From the NCBI RefSeq assembly GCF_024397915.1, contig NZ_CP073347.1, positions 620,001 through 684,000 of the forward strand: a DNA stretch of 64,000 nucleotides. The letters are read 5' to 3'. The stretch comes from Marinobacterium rhizophilum. GTDB lineage: Bacteria > Pseudomonadota > Gammaproteobacteria > Pseudomonadales > Balneatricaceae. How positions within the stretch are numbered: the stretch's first letter is position 1; each line of letters starts with the position of its first letter. The translations under genes were made by a program, and so were the position numbers. Positions 27,615 through 37,733 of this stretch are shown piece after piece. The notes beneath the pieces are model-generated. The model was not told the origin of the DNA, did no database searches, and saw only the letters and a list, made by a program, of their open reading frames with translations.

Positions 27615-29237
27615 TCAGGCGGGGGTGAAGGCGGTGATAAAGTCCGCATCTTCGCGCACTTCAATGAGGGTCGGGCGCGTGGCATCGGCGGCAAGCAGCA
27701 GCTGTTCGCGCAGTTCGGCGAAGCTGGCCGGTGCAACGGCATGGCAGCCAAAGCCGCGGGCAATGGCGAGGAAGTCCGGCGTATAGATATCGACACCGAT
27801 GGTGGGAATATCGCGGTTTTGCATGTAACGCTTGATCTCGCCGTAACCGCTGTTGTTCCACAGCAGTACGATCACAGGCGCGCCGGCCTCGACCGCAGAG
27901 GCCAGTTCCGCCACGGTGAACTGGATGCCGCCATCGCCGATCAGTGCCACCACCGGGCGCTGTGGTGCCGCTATCTTGGCGCCTATGGCCGCCGGCAAGC
28001 CGTAGCCCAGGGTGCCGTACCCGGTTGACGAGTTGAACCAGCGGCGCGGCGCCTGGGCTTCATACAGATGGTTGCCCGAGTACACCGGCTGGGTGGAATC
28101 GCCGGCAATGATTACGCCGGGCAGGGTCTGCTGGATGGTCTCCAGTACCTGCTGCTGGGCGCGAAACGCTTGAGGCCAGTCCTGTTCGAACCGGGCGCGC
28201 ACGTCCTGCACGCGCTGAGCCCCCTGGCCGGCGGCGCTAAAGCCGTTGCGTTCAAGTTGCAATCGCAGGGCAGCCATGGCCAGAGCGGCATCACTGAGGA
28301 TGGCGATAGCGGCGGGGTAATTGCTGCTCAGCTGTTCGGCGTCTATATCGATGCGGATCAGCGGGCTGGAAATGCTGAAACCGCCGTCAAACACAACATC
28401 GTAATCGGTCTCGCCAAGTTCCGTGCCGATGGCCAGTACCACATCGGCTGCGCGCACCATCTCGCGCACGGGTTCCAGCGACTGGTTGGAACCCAGCGAG
28501 AGCGGATGCCCCGGCGGCAGCACACCCTTGGCGTTGATCGTCAGCAATGTCGGGGCATCCAGTGCCTCAACCAGTGCCCGGGCATCATCCGCGGCGTCAC
28601 TGCAGCCACCGCCGAGCAGTACCACCGGGTTTTGTGCCTTTTGCAGCAGGGCGGCGGCCTGCTCGATGGCACCGGGTGCCGGCGCCGGCCGGCTTGGCAG
28701 GGCGGCGACAGTGCGGCGAAGGTGACCGGCCGGCGCGGTGATCACGTCCAGCGGGATTTCGATGTGCACCGGGCGCGGCCGGGCACTGGAAAAGATCGAA
28801 AAGGCGCGGGCCAGCACGTCGGGCAGTTCGTCCGGGCGCATCAGGGTATGGCTGAAGGCCGACAGGCCGGACATCAGTTGGCGCTGGTTCGGCAGTTCGT
28901 GCAGGCGGCCGCCGGCCAGCCCCAGCTCGTGGCTGTGGTTGACGCTGGAAATCACCAGCATCGGAATGGAGTCGGCGTAGGCCTGTCCCATGGCCGTGGC
29001 GATATTGGTCATGCCGGGGCCCGTGATGATAAAGCAGACACCGGGCTTGCCGGTGATGCGGGCGTGACCGTCCGCCATGAAGCCGGCCCCCTGTTCGTGG
29101 CGGGGGGTGACATGGCGGATGCGGGTGTTCGGCAGGCCCCGGTACAGCTCAACGGTGTGGACGCCGGGTATGCCAAATACGGTATCGATACCGTAGGCTT
29201 CCAGCAGTTCAACCAGGATTTCTCCACAGGTACTCAT
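27615..29237 (-). CDS. aruI: Thiamine-diphosphate decarboxylase, probable 5-guanidino-2-oxopentanoate (2-ketoarginine) decarboxylase
   Basis: 540-aa acetolactate-synthase-like TPP enzyme. ThDP catalytic Glu in TPRHEQGAGFMADGHARITG (about residue 50), FAD/ADP-like middle domain, then the TPP-binding motif GDGGIQFTVAELASAVEAGAPVIVLLWNNSGYG (about 430-465). The operon (ALDH, permease-like protein, guanidinobutyrase) matches 2-ketoarginine degradation, in which AruI makes 4-guanidinobutyraldehyde. It also resembles the PA1417-type enzyme encoded near gbuA-like genes. The symbol rests on context as well as sequence. The ATG at 29237 has SD GGAG; the upstream ATG at 29249 overlaps it. Confidence 0.75.
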   Translation of the reverse strand: MSTCGEILVELLEAYGIDTVFGIPGVHTVELYRGLPNTRIRHVTPRHEQGAGFMADGHARITGKPGVCFIITGPGMTNIATAMGQAYADSIPMLVISSVNHSHELGLAGGRLHELPNQRQLMSGLSAFSHTLMRPDELPDVLARAFSIFSSARPRPVHIEIPLDVITAPAGHLRRTVAALPSRPAPAPGAIEQAAALLQKAQNPVVLLGGGCSDAADDARALVEALDAPTLLTINAKGVLPPGHPLSLGSNQSLEPVREMVRAADVVLAIGTELGETDYDVVFDGGFSISSPLIRIDIDAEQLSSNYPAAIAILSDAALAMAALRLQLERNGFSAAGQGAQRVQDVRARFEQDWPQAFRAQQQVLETIQQTLPGVIIAGDSTQPVYSGNHLYEAQAPRRWFNSSTGYGTLGYGLPAAIGAKIAAPQRPVVALIGDGGIQFTVAELASAVEAGAPVIVLLWNNSGYGEIKRYMQNRDIPTIGVDIYTPDFLAIARGFGCHAVAPASFAELREQLLLAADATRPTLIEVREDADFITAFTPA

Positions 29238-29267
29238 CGGTTTCTCCATAAATGCGTGGCATATCAG

Positions 29268-29321
29268 GACAGCCGGGCAGCAGGCCCCGGCTGTCGGATA
29301 CGGGCGCAGGGCTTCGCGCCC
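29268..29321 (-). other. Two intercistronic hairpins
   Basis: GACAGCCGGG (29268-29277) pairs perfectly with CCCGGCTGTC (29286-29295), and CGGGCGC (29300-29306) pairs with GCGCCCG (29315-29321). They lie between the YjiH-family gene and the TPP decarboxylase, with no T-run, so they probably modulate mRNA stability or read-through. Confidence 0.5.
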
Positions 29322-29333
29322 GCGGGCTCTGGT

Positions 29334-30743
29334 TCAGAACACCAGTGTATGGGCGATCAGTGCGATCAGCGGCAGTGTAATCAGGGTGCGCATGATAAAG
29401 ATCGCGAACAGTTCCAGCAGGTTCAGCGGAATCTTCGATTTAATCAGCAGCACGCCGATTTCGGACATGTAGATCAGCTGCGTCATCGAGACGCTGGCGA
29501 TCACAAAGCGGGTCAGCTCGCTATCGATACCCTTGCCCAGAACGGCCGGCAGGAACATGTCGGCAAAGCCGACCAGCATGGTCGGTGCCGCCGCGGCGGC
29601 TTCCGGGATTTGCAGCAGGTTCAGTAGCGGAATAAAGGGATAGGACAGCCAGGTGAAGATCGGCGTGTATTCAGCCAGCGCCAGCGACAGGGTACCAATG
29701 GCCATGACCAGCGGTAGCAGGCCAAACCAGATATCGCCGACGTTCATCAGGCAGCTTTTGCCCAGGGCTACCGGTGTGGGTGCTTTGGCGGCGCGACGCG
29801 TGGCCTGCTCCAGCCCCCAGGAAAACAGTGAATGCCCGCGGGGAAGTTCTTCCTTTATCTGCTTGCCAACGGCCTCGTGGTAGCTGTCTTTTTTCCAGCA
29901 CAGCGGCGGCAGGCGCGGTGTAATAACGGCCGCCACCAGACCGGTTGCCACCACCGTCAGGTAAAAGGGCACGAACAGGTGCTCCAGACCGATGACGTTG
30001 GCGATCAGCAGGCTGAAGGCGATCGAGGTGATGGAAAAGTTGGTGGCAATGACGGCGGCTTCACGCTTGGAATAAAAGCCCTGCTCGTACTGCTGGGTTG
30101 TGATCAGTACGCCCACGGTGCCGGAACCGAGCCAGGAAGCAACGGCGTCAATGGAAGAGCGCCCCGGTAGCCTGAACAGCCAGCGAAACACGTTGCTTGC
30201 CAGGGTGCCGATAAACTCCATAAAGCCGAAGTCGACCAGAAACGGCAGCAGAATGGCCGCGAAAAAGAAGAAAGTGATCAGCATTGGCGCCAGATCCAGC
30301 AGCATCACGCCGCCGGTATTACGGTTCCAGATCCATTCGGGGCCGAACTCGAACAGTGTCATGGCGGCGAAGGCGGCACCCAGTACCCGCAACGCGAGCC
30401 AGCTGCCCTTGGGCGTGAATATTTCGACCAGGGTGCTGTCCTTCTGCGCCCAGGCCGGCCTGAACGCGGCGGCAACAAGCGCGACGAGCGCCGAGGTCAC
30501 CAGCAGTGCCGTGGCGAAGGCGGGCAGGTAGTCCTGGGCGGCGCCTTTGAGCATGTCGGCCAGTACGCCCATGCCGATGGTGACCTTGCCGTCGACCACG
30601 ACCGGCGTCAGAAAGAAGAGTACGCCGATCAGGGAGGGGATGATGAATTTCAGATAGGCGCCAAGGCTGTGTCCGCTGCGCCCTTCGTCGGGGTCGTTCA
30701 GTAGCACGCCTGCGGCTTCCTGTTGGTCCAGGTGTTGACTCAT
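29334..30743 (-). CDS. YjiH family membrane protein (nucleoside-recognition/GATE domain)
   Basis: 469 aa with about 10 membrane segments (e.g. FIIPSLIGVLFFLTPVVV, MLITFFFFAAILLPFLVDFGFMEFIG, LLIANVIGLEHLFVPFYLTVVATGLVAAVI, FAIFIMRTLITLPLIALIAHTLVF) and the Gate motif region SWLGSGTVGVLITTQQYEQGFYSKREAAVIATNFS. YjiH proteins are often next to catabolic amidinohydrolases and are presumed transporters, although no substrate is established. In this operon it could import guanidinobutyrate, arginine or a related guanidino compound (inference). SD GAGGAA before the ATG. Confidence 0.8.
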   Translation of the reverse strand: MSQHLDQQEAAGVLLNDPDEGRSGHSLGAYLKFIIPSLIGVLFFLTPVVVDGKVTIGMGVLADMLKGAAQDYLPAFATALLVTSALVALVAAAFRPAWAQKDSTLVEIFTPKGSWLALRVLGAAFAAMTLFEFGPEWIWNRNTGGVMLLDLAPMLITFFFFAAILLPFLVDFGFMEFIGTLASNVFRWLFRLPGRSSIDAVASWLGSGTVGVLITTQQYEQGFYSKREAAVIATNFSITSIAFSLLIANVIGLEHLFVPFYLTVVATGLVAAVITPRLPPLCWKKDSYHEAVGKQIKEELPRGHSLFSWGLEQATRRAAKAPTPVALGKSCLMNVGDIWFGLLPLVMAIGTLSLALAEYTPIFTWLSYPFIPLLNLLQIPEAAAAAPTMLVGFADMFLPAVLGKGIDSELTRFVIASVSMTQLIYMSEIGVLLIKSKIPLNLLELFAIFIMRTLITLPLIALIAHTLVF

Positions 30744-30777
30744 CGGGAGATTCCTCGAGTATTGTAGTTATTGTCTC

Positions 30778-30814
30778 AAAATCCGACAGGCACCGTCAGG
30801 ATTGTGCCTGTCGG
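30778..30814 (-). terminator. Attenuator-like hairpin between gbuA and the yjiH-like gene
   Basis: CCGACAGGCAC (30783-30793) and GTGCCTGTCGG (30804-30814) are a perfect 11-bp inverted repeat. On the transcribed (minus) strand the stem is followed by ATTTTG, a weak T-run, so it may terminate part of the transcription after gbuA and lower expression of downstream genes. Confidence 0.55.
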
Positions 30815-30822
30815 TGTGAGTG

Positions 30823-31779
30823 CTATTTGTCGTAGCGCACGCCCGGCATTACGCAGAGCATTTCAAACAGCAAATTCGCGCCCAGCAGCGCGGTATTGCC
30901 GGAGGTGTCGTAGGGCGGGGAGATTTCCACCATATCGCCGCCGACGATATCCAGGCCCTTGCAGCCACGGATGATTTCCAGCCCCTGGGGGACGGTCAGG
31001 CCGGCAATTTCGGCGGTACCGGTGCCGGGCGCATAGGCCGGATCCAGGCCGTCGACGTCAAAGCTGATGTAGACAGGCCCGCCGGCGACCTTGGCACGGA
31101 CCTCTTCCATCAGCGGGGTGAGGGACCTGTGCCAGCATTCCTCGGCCGGGACGACCCGAAAGCCCTGGTCACGGGACCAGTCGAATTCGTCGGCACTGTA
31201 GCCGGTACCGCGCAGGCCGATCTGCACCACGCGGTTGCAGTCCAGCAGGCCTTCCTCGACGGCACGGCGAAAGGGGGTGCCGTGGGCGATTTTCTCGCCG
31301 AACATGTGATCATTGATATCGGCGTGGGCATCGACGTGCACCATGCCGATTGGGCCGTATTTCTTTTTCAGCGCCCGCAGAATGGGCAGTGCGATCGTGT
31401 GGTCACCGCCAAGGGTCAGGGGCTTGCAGTTGTGCTCCAGCACTTCATCGTAGAATTCCTCGATAATGTCCATGCTCTTGAGCAGGTTGAAGGTGTTGAT
31501 CGGCACGTCGCCGATATCGGCGACCTGCAGGCTCTCGAAGGGGGCGGCAAAGGTCGCGACATTGTAGGGGCGCAGCATGCGGGACTCGTCACGGATCTGG
31601 CGCGGCGCCAGGCGGGCGCCCGGACGGTTGGACGTACCGATATCGAAGGGCACACCGATAAAGGCCACATCCAGGCCTGCGGCGCTTTCCTGGGCCGGCA
31701 GGCGCATCATGGTGGCCGGGCCACCGAAGCGGGGCATTTCGTTGCCGCCAAGCGGCTGGTTGAATGTACGTTCTGACAT
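30823..31779 (-). CDS. gbuA: Guanidinobutyrase (4-guanidinobutyrate amidinohydrolase)
   Basis: Mn-dependent ureohydrolase: 4-guanidinobutyrate to GABA and urea. 318 aa, matching Pseudomonas GbuA (319) very closely along its length as I recall that sequence: FNQPLGGNEMPRFGG at the N terminus and DMVEISPPYDTSGNT at the C terminus. Metal-binding motifs of the arginase family are all present: LGGDHTIALP, MVHVDAHADIND, and FDVDGLDPAYAPGTGT. First gene of the operon and divergent from a sigma-54 activator. The similarity to GbuA is stronger than to agmatinase, so agmatine is less likely as substrate. Confidence 0.92.
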   Translation of the reverse strand: MSERTFNQPLGGNEMPRFGGPATMMRLPAQESAAGLDVAFIGVPFDIGTSNRPGARLAPRQIRDESRMLRPYNVATFAAPFESLQVADIGDVPINTFNLLKSMDIIEEFYDEVLEHNCKPLTLGGDHTIALPILRALKKKYGPIGMVHVDAHADINDHMFGEKIAHGTPFRRAVEEGLLDCNRVVQIGLRGTGYSADEFDWSRDQGFRVVPAEECWHRSLTPLMEEVRAKVAGGPVYISFDVDGLDPAYAPGTGTAEIAGLTVPQGLEIIRGCKGLDIVGGDMVEISPPYDTSGNTALLGANLLFEMLCVMPGVRYDK

Positions 31780-31824
31780 GGCGAAACCTTCTTTTTTCGG
31801 ATTCTGTTGGCTTTGAGCTTACAT

Positions 31825-31842
31825 AAAGCTAAAACCATGCCA
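31825..31842 (-). promoter_or_regulatory. Candidate sigma-54 (-24/-12) promoter of gbuA
   Basis: On the minus strand TGGCATGGTTTTAGCTTT places GG and GC exactly 10 bp apart, the invariant -24/-12 spacing, about 50 bp before the gbuA ATG. A divergent enhancer-binding protein gene supports it; the -12 element (TTAGC) is a poor match to TTGCA. Confidence 0.5.
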
Positions 31843-31890
31843 TAAATAATAAATTGTTTAATATCAATGGATTGCATTGTTTTGATTCAT

Positions 31891-31944
31891 TTTTGAATTG
31901 AATGCGGCGTGATATTCAATTCATAAGTGAATTATAATTCAAAA
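31891..31944. promoter_or_regulatory. Cluster of TTGAATT-type inverted repeats, likely activator sites
   Basis: TGAATTGAAT (31894-31903) and ATTCAATTCA (31914-31923) are a perfect 10-bp inverted repeat. Next to it are TTCATAAGTGAA (31920-31931) and the palindrome GAATTATAATTC (31929-31940); TTTTGAATT (31891-31899) recurs inverted at 31936-31944. The cluster lies 50-100 bp upstream of the predicted -24/-12 promoter, where enhancer-binding proteins bind. Confidence 0.55.
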
Positions 31945-32006
31945 CTGATAGTCAAGCGGATAGCTGCAGCCCGGTGCAGACTGCTGGCAGTGATTCGGAG
32001 GTGAAT

Positions 32007-33437
32007 GTGAACAAGACCTGTGCGGAGCTTGAGCTGGAACTGGTGCTCGAAAAGTCGCGTGACAATATCATGATCGCCGATGGGCAGGGCCGTATCCTGC
32101 GTGCCGGCAGCAACTGTGCCCGTATCTATGGGCGGGGCATCGAGCAGTTGCTGGGCGTTTCGGTGCATGCGCTGGAGCTTGAGGGTATCCTGCGCCCGTC
32201 CGTCACGGTGCAGGTATTGCAGCAGCGCGCACCGGTGCAGCTGATGCAGACCACCGAGACCGGTCGCAGCGTCATGGCCCAGGGTTTCCCGGTGTTCGAT
32301 GACGATGGCAGCCTGATCCGGGTGGTGAGCTTTTCCCAGGACCTGACCGACCTGCAGCTGCTGCAACAGGAATATACCCTGCTGCAGCACAAGTTGACCC
32401 AGCGGCGTTATCCCGGCGATGCCGAAACCATTCAGGTTGACGAGCTGAGTTTTCGCAGCCCGCAGGTACGCGAACTCTACGCGCTGCTCAAGCGTATCGC
32501 GCCCACCGATGCCAGCCTGCTGCTGCTCGGTGAGTCGGGTGTCGGCAAGACCGCTTTTGCCCAGCTCAGTCATCGCCTGAGCCCGCGCAGCAGTGGTCCC
32601 TTCGTCGAGGTCAATTGCAGCGCAATCCCCGACAACCTGTTTGAGTCGGAGATGTTCGGTTATGCGCCGGGCTCCTTTACGGGCGCCTCCCGCCAGGGAA
32701 AGCCCGGGCTGATCGAGCAGGCCGACGGCGGCACCCTGTTTCTGGATGAGGTGGGGGACTTGCCGCTGCCGATGCAGGTCAAGCTGCTGAAGGTGCTGCA
32801 GGATGGCAAGGTCATGCGCATCGGCAGCACCGAGGCGCGCAGTATCGACTTTCGACTGGTGACGGCCACCAATCACGACCTGCAGGAGCAGGTGGACGCG
32901 GGCCGCTTCAGGCTCGATCTGTATTACCGTATCAACGTGGTGCCCATGTGGATTCCGCCGCTGCGCGAGCGCCCGGAGGATATCCCGGTTTTGCTGGACC
33001 TGGTGCTGGCACGCCTGAACCTGCGCTATGGCCAGCAAAAGGTGCTGGATGACCAAGCACGGCATGGCCTGGTGCAGCACGACTGGCCCGGTAATGTGCG
33101 GGAGCTCGAAAACGTGCTCGAGCGCTGTTACGTGGCCAGTCCCGGCAGCCTGATCCAGTACGAGTTGCCGCAGCGCTCAGTGGCCCAGGCCGAGGCGCCC
33201 GCCGTGAAACTGCCGGCCGTGTCGTCGCAGGTACCACAGTTGGCGATAGCTGCGCTGGGAGAACATTCGCTGACCGAGGCACTTGATCTGTATGAAAAAC
33301 AGCTACTGCAGGAGGCGCTGCAAAGCTGCAGCAGCACCTACGCCCTGGCGGACAGGCTGGGCATCAGCCAGCCGACGGTGTTCCGGCGCCTGCGCAAGCA
33401 TGGCCTGAGCCTGCAAGAAGCCCGAAACCGGGACTGA
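32007..33437 (+). CDS. Sigma-54-dependent transcriptional activator (PAS, AAA+, Fis-type HTH)
   Basis: 476 aa. An N-terminal PAS-like domain ([24 protein letters not shown]) lacks a receiver Asp, so it probably senses a ligand. The AAA+ domain has Walker [11 protein letters not shown], a GAFTGA loop in the form GSFTGA, Walker [15 protein letters not shown] and R-finger region. The C terminus is a Fis-type HTH ([23 protein letters not shown]). Divergent from gbuA, with inverted repeats and a GG-N10-GC promoter between them, so it probably activates the guanidinobutyrate operon. GTG at 32007 has SD GGAGG; a GTG at 31974 gives 11 extra residues. Confidence 0.9.
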   Translation: MNKTCAELELELVLEKSRDNIMIADGQGRILRAGSNCARIYGRGIEQLLGVSVHALELEGILRPSVTVQVLQQRAPVQLMQTTETGRSVMAQGFPVFDDDGSLIRVVSFSQDLTDLQLLQQEYTLLQHKLTQRRYPGDAETIQVDELSFRSPQVRELYALLKRIAPTDASLLLLGESGVGKTAFAQLSHRLSPRSSGPFVEVNCSAIPDNLFESEMFGYAPGSFTGASRQGKPGLIEQADGGTLFLDEVGDLPLPMQVKLLKVLQDGKVMRIGSTEARSIDFRLVTATNHDLQEQVDAGRFRLDLYYRINVVPMWIPPLRERPEDIPVLLDLVLARLNLRYGQQKVLDDQARHGLVQHDWPGNVRELENVLERCYVASPGSLIQYELPQRSVAQAEAPAVKLPAVSSQVPQLAIAALGEHSLTEALDLYEKQLLQEALQSCSSTYALADRLGISQPTVFRRLRKHGLSLQEARNRD

Positions 33438-33508
33438 ATCCTGCGTCTGCTGGGCGACCCCGGCGGCAGCATGCCCCCGGGGTGCAGCAGCTCGCTAGCC
33501 GCCAGCCT

Positions 33509-34354
33509 CTAGGGCTGCAGGCCCAGGTGCGCGGCATGGAAGCGCAGGTGTTGCTCGATAAAGCTGGCGATAAAGTAGTAGCTGTGGTCGTAACCCTCGT
33601 GCCGGTTTAGCTGCAGCGGGTAGCCACTGTGGCGGGCAGCGGCGCCCAGGGTGTCGGGTTTCAGCTGTTCGGCGAGAAAATCATCGGCTTCACCCTGGTC
33701 CACCAGGGCGGGCACGAAGTCGCTCGCCTGGTGCATCAGCAGGCTGGCATCGTAGTCGGCCCAGCTGGCGGTGTCCTTGCCCAGGTAAGCGCCAAGGGCT
33801 TTCTTGCCCCAGGGGCAATTAACCGGGTTGCTGATCGGGCTGAAGGCCGAGACCGAGGCAAAGCGTTGCGGGTTGCGCAGGGCCAGTACCAGGGCCCCGT
33901 GGCCGCCCATGGAGTGACCGGCAATGGCGCGCTGATCATTCACCGGGAACATGGACTCGACCAGGGCCGGCAACTCGTTCAGGACATAGTCGTACATCTG
34001 GTAATGCGCGTTCCAGGGTGCCTGGGTCGCGTTGACATAAAAGCCGGCCCCCTTGCCCAGGTCGTAACCGTCGGCATCAGCTACTTCATCGCCCCGCGGG
34101 CTGGTGTCCGGGGCGATAATGGCCATGCCAAGCTCGGCGGCGATGCGCTGGGCACCGGCCTTGTGCATGAAGTTCTCGTCAGTGCAGGTCAGGCCCGACA
34201 GCCAGTAGAGCGCCGGTACCTTCTGTCCGGTTGAAGCCTGGGGTGGCAGGTAGATGGCGAAGCGCATGGTGCAGTTCAGGGTCTGCGAATGATGGCTGTA
34301 CTGCTTGTTCCAGCCACCGAAACTCTTGTTGCAGCTCAGGTTTTCAATGTTCAT
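33509..34354 (-). CDS. fghA: S-formylglutathione hydrolase
   Basis: 281-aa serine esterase that hydrolyses S-formylglutathione to formate and glutathione, the second step of formaldehyde detoxification. Nucleophile Ser in AIAGHSMGGHGAL (about residue 148), esterase-D start LYWLSGLTCTDENFMHKAGAQR, APDTSPRGDEV and the catalytic His near the C terminus in EGYDHSYYFIASFI. It lies 54 bp after frmA on the same strand. Confidence 0.96.
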   Translation of the reverse strand: MNIENLSCNKSFGGWNKQYSHHSQTLNCTMRFAIYLPPQASTGQKVPALYWLSGLTCTDENFMHKAGAQRIAAELGMAIIAPDTSPRGDEVADADGYDLGKGAGFYVNATQAPWNAHYQMYDYVLNELPALVESMFPVNDQRAIAGHSMGGHGALVLALRNPQRFASVSAFSPISNPVNCPWGKKALGAYLGKDTASWADYDASLLMHQASDFVPALVDQGEADDFLAEQLKPDTLGAAARHSGYPLQLNRHEGYDHSYYFIASFIEQHLRFHAAHLGLQP

Positions 34355-34408
34355 TGGCGTCTCTCCGATCGGCCAGGTCGCCTGCTCTCTGGCAGGCGGC
34401 CGGCGGAC

Positions 34409-35659
<1,251 letters not shown>

Positions 35660-35738
35660 TCAGGCGTTATTGCGGGTGGCTATTGCAGCGAGCCTGGGAG
35701 AATCAGCCTGTCGAGAATCGCGGGCTGGAGGGAAGTGC

Positions 35739-36608
35739 ATGTTCGTGTGGGAAGGCGTGAGTGAATTTGTGGCGGTGGCCGAGACAGAAAGCTTTACCGT
35801 TGCGGCAAAACGGCTGGGTATCTCCACCGCCCAGGTCAGTCGCCAGGTCAGCGCCCTGGAAAACCGCTTGTCGGCCAAGCTGCTGTATCGCACCACCCGC
35901 CGGGTGTCGGTTACCGAAGCCGGGCAGACCTATTATCAGCACTGCAGGCAGGTACTCAATGGGCTTGAAGAGGCCGAGCGCACCATCACCCAGCTGCAAC
36001 AGTCGCCCAGGGGCAGCCTGCGCCTGACCGCGCCGGTCACCTACGGCGAGAAGACGATTGCGCCCCTGGTCAATGACTTCATCCTGCAGTACCCGGAGCT
36101 GGATGTGCAGCTGAAACTGTCCAACCAGACGCTGGACCTGGTGGCCGAGGGGTTCGATCTGGCGGTGCGGCTGGGCAAGCTCAAGGACTCGAGCCTGATG
36201 GCACGGCGCCTGTCGTCGCGCACCCAGTACGTCTGTGCGTCGCCCCGTTACCTCTCGACCTATGGTGTGCCGCATTCGCTGTCAGAGCTCGATCAGCATA
36301 ATTGCCTGCAGGGGAATCTGGATTACTGGCGTTTTCAGGAGCAGGGCAGGGCGCGCAATGTTCGGGTAAAGGGCAACCTCCGTTGCGACAGTGGCTGGGG
36401 GTTGCTGGATGCGGCCGTTAAAGGCATCGGTATTGTGCAGCTGCCGGACTACTATGTGCGCCCGGCGCTGGAATCGGGGCAGCTGATCGCGTTGCTGGCG
36501 CCTTTCCAGGAAGCGGACGAAGGCATCTGGGCCGTTTACCCCCACAACCGTCACCTGTCGCCCAAGGTCCGGATGCTGCTGGACCATTTCAGCGCTGCCC
36601 TGGGCTGA
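35739..36608 (+). CDS. LysR-family regulator
   Basis: 289 aa. LysR HTH at residues 5-60 (FVAVAETESFTVAAKRLGISTAQVSRQVSALENRLSAKLLYRTTRRVSVTEAGQ) and an effector domain of the CrgA/AaeR-like type (RLTAPVTYGEKTIAPLVNDF, LDLVAEGFDLAVRLGKL, AAVKGIGIVQLPDYYV). Start chosen at the ATG 35739 with SD GGAGGGA; the frame is open 43 codons upstream but lacks family similarity there. Divergent from frmA with a 202-bp gap, so frmA-fghA are the obvious candidate targets; the effector is unknown. Confidence 0.9.
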   Translation: MFVWEGVSEFVAVAETESFTVAAKRLGISTAQVSRQVSALENRLSAKLLYRTTRRVSVTEAGQTYYQHCRQVLNGLEEAERTITQLQQSPRGSLRLTAPVTYGEKTIAPLVNDFILQYPELDVQLKLSNQTLDLVAEGFDLAVRLGKLKDSSLMARRLSSRTQYVCASPRYLSTYGVPHSLSELDQHNCLQGNLDYWRFQEQGRARNVRVKGNLRCDSGWGLLDAAVKGIGIVQLPDYYVRPALESGQLIALLAPFQEADEGIWAVYPHNRHLSPKVRMLLDHFSAALG

Positions 36609-36644
36609 CTGCCGTACAGGTGCCTGCCGGTATCCCGGTTACGG

Positions 36645-37733
36645 TCAGGGAATGACGGGATCATACAGCAGGGCGTTTTGCCATTCGCTGACAAAACGGC
36701 GCCGTTTTGATTGATCCAGATACACCATTAGCGCAGGTCCCAGGGCAATGGGGTGGAAGTTGAGAGTCTGCTCCTGTTGCAGGGCGGTGACCGAATAGGG
36801 GCCGGTCGCCTGGGGGTGGATTGCCACCAGATCCCCGTGCTGGGCGATCACCTGCTGCCCCTCGAAAGACAGCATAAAGCGCAGCAGTGCCCTGGCACCG
36901 GTCAGGTTGCGGGCCTTTTTGGGAATAAAGGCGACGCGGCTGACCACCAGGGCATAATCCTGCGGCACGATGACGCCAAGGCGCGGATCTGCATAGGCAC
37001 GGGCCAATGCATAGGAGCCCAGCATGTTGTAGCCCAGCACCAGTTCGCCGTCGCTGATGGCGTCCAGAATCTGGGCGGTACAGCAGTAAACCCGGGTGAA
37101 GGCGCGGCCGAGACTTTCCTGCAGTCGGCCGCTGATGCTCGAGGTGACTTCATCCTGTGATGCCACCAGGTAACCGACCCCGGAGGTTCGAACATCGTAG
37201 GAGCCGACCCGGTGCTGGAAAAAGAGCCCGTCGCTGCGCAGCGCCGTGGCCAGAGCCTCGTGCGTTTTGGGCAGTTCCTTGCCGCTGAATGCCGCCTTGT
37301 TGTAGACGAAAACGATGGGCTCATAACTGAAGCCGAAGGCTTCGTTGCGCCAGTTGGCCCAGCTGGGCAATTCACTGAGCACCGGATCCTCGAAGGCCTG
37401 GGCGAAACCGTCGTTGACCAGCCGTATCTGCAGATCCATGGCGGAGCTGATGACCAGGTCGGGACTTTCGTCGCGCGCGGGATTGCGCATCGCCTGGTCA
37501 AGCTCCATCGTGTTGTATTCGCGATAGTTCAGGACAACGTCCGGGTAGCGCAGTGCAAAGGCTTCCAGGACCGGCGCCATGGCAATGCGGTCGGTGGCGC
37601 TGTAAATCAGCAGCGAGGGTGGTGCGTTCTCTGCCCTGGTGCCGGCACTCATGGCGTCATAGAGGTGACGGCCGCCGAGGACAATGGCGCCCAGCAGCAT
37701 CACACAGGCAAGGCCTTGCAGGGGTCTTTTCAT
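36645..37733 (-). CDS. Periplasmic substrate-binding protein (extracellular solute-binding family, PgtC/Fe3+-type) embedded in a two-component operon
   Basis: 362 aa. N-terminal membrane anchor or uncleaved signal (LACVMLLGAIVLGG), then a two-lobed binding protein: LLIYSATDRIAMAPVLEAFALRYPDV, YREYNTMELDQAM, DLVISSAMDLQIRLVNDGFAQAF, and a PgtC-like Trp-rich segment SWANWRNEAFGFSYEPIVFVYNK. Its ATG overlaps the stop of the kinase gene (ATGA), so the two are co-translated. No ABC permease or ATPase follows. It is therefore more likely an accessory sensor presenting a ligand to the kinase, as proposed for PgtC in PgtAB systems, than a transport component (inference). Confidence 0.82.
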   Translation of the reverse strand: MKRPLQGLACVMLLGAIVLGGRHLYDAMSAGTRAENAPPSLLIYSATDRIAMAPVLEAFALRYPDVVLNYREYNTMELDQAMRNPARDESPDLVISSAMDLQIRLVNDGFAQAFEDPVLSELPSWANWRNEAFGFSYEPIVFVYNKAAFSGKELPKTHEALATALRSDGLFFQHRVGSYDVRTSGVGYLVASQDEVTSSISGRLQESLGRAFTRVYCCTAQILDAISDGELVLGYNMLGSYALARAYADPRLGVIVPQDYALVVSRVAFIPKKARNLTGARALLRFMLSFEGQQVIAQHGDLVAIHPQATGPYSVTALQQEQTLNFHPIALGPALMVYLDQSKRRRFVSEWQNALLYDPVIP

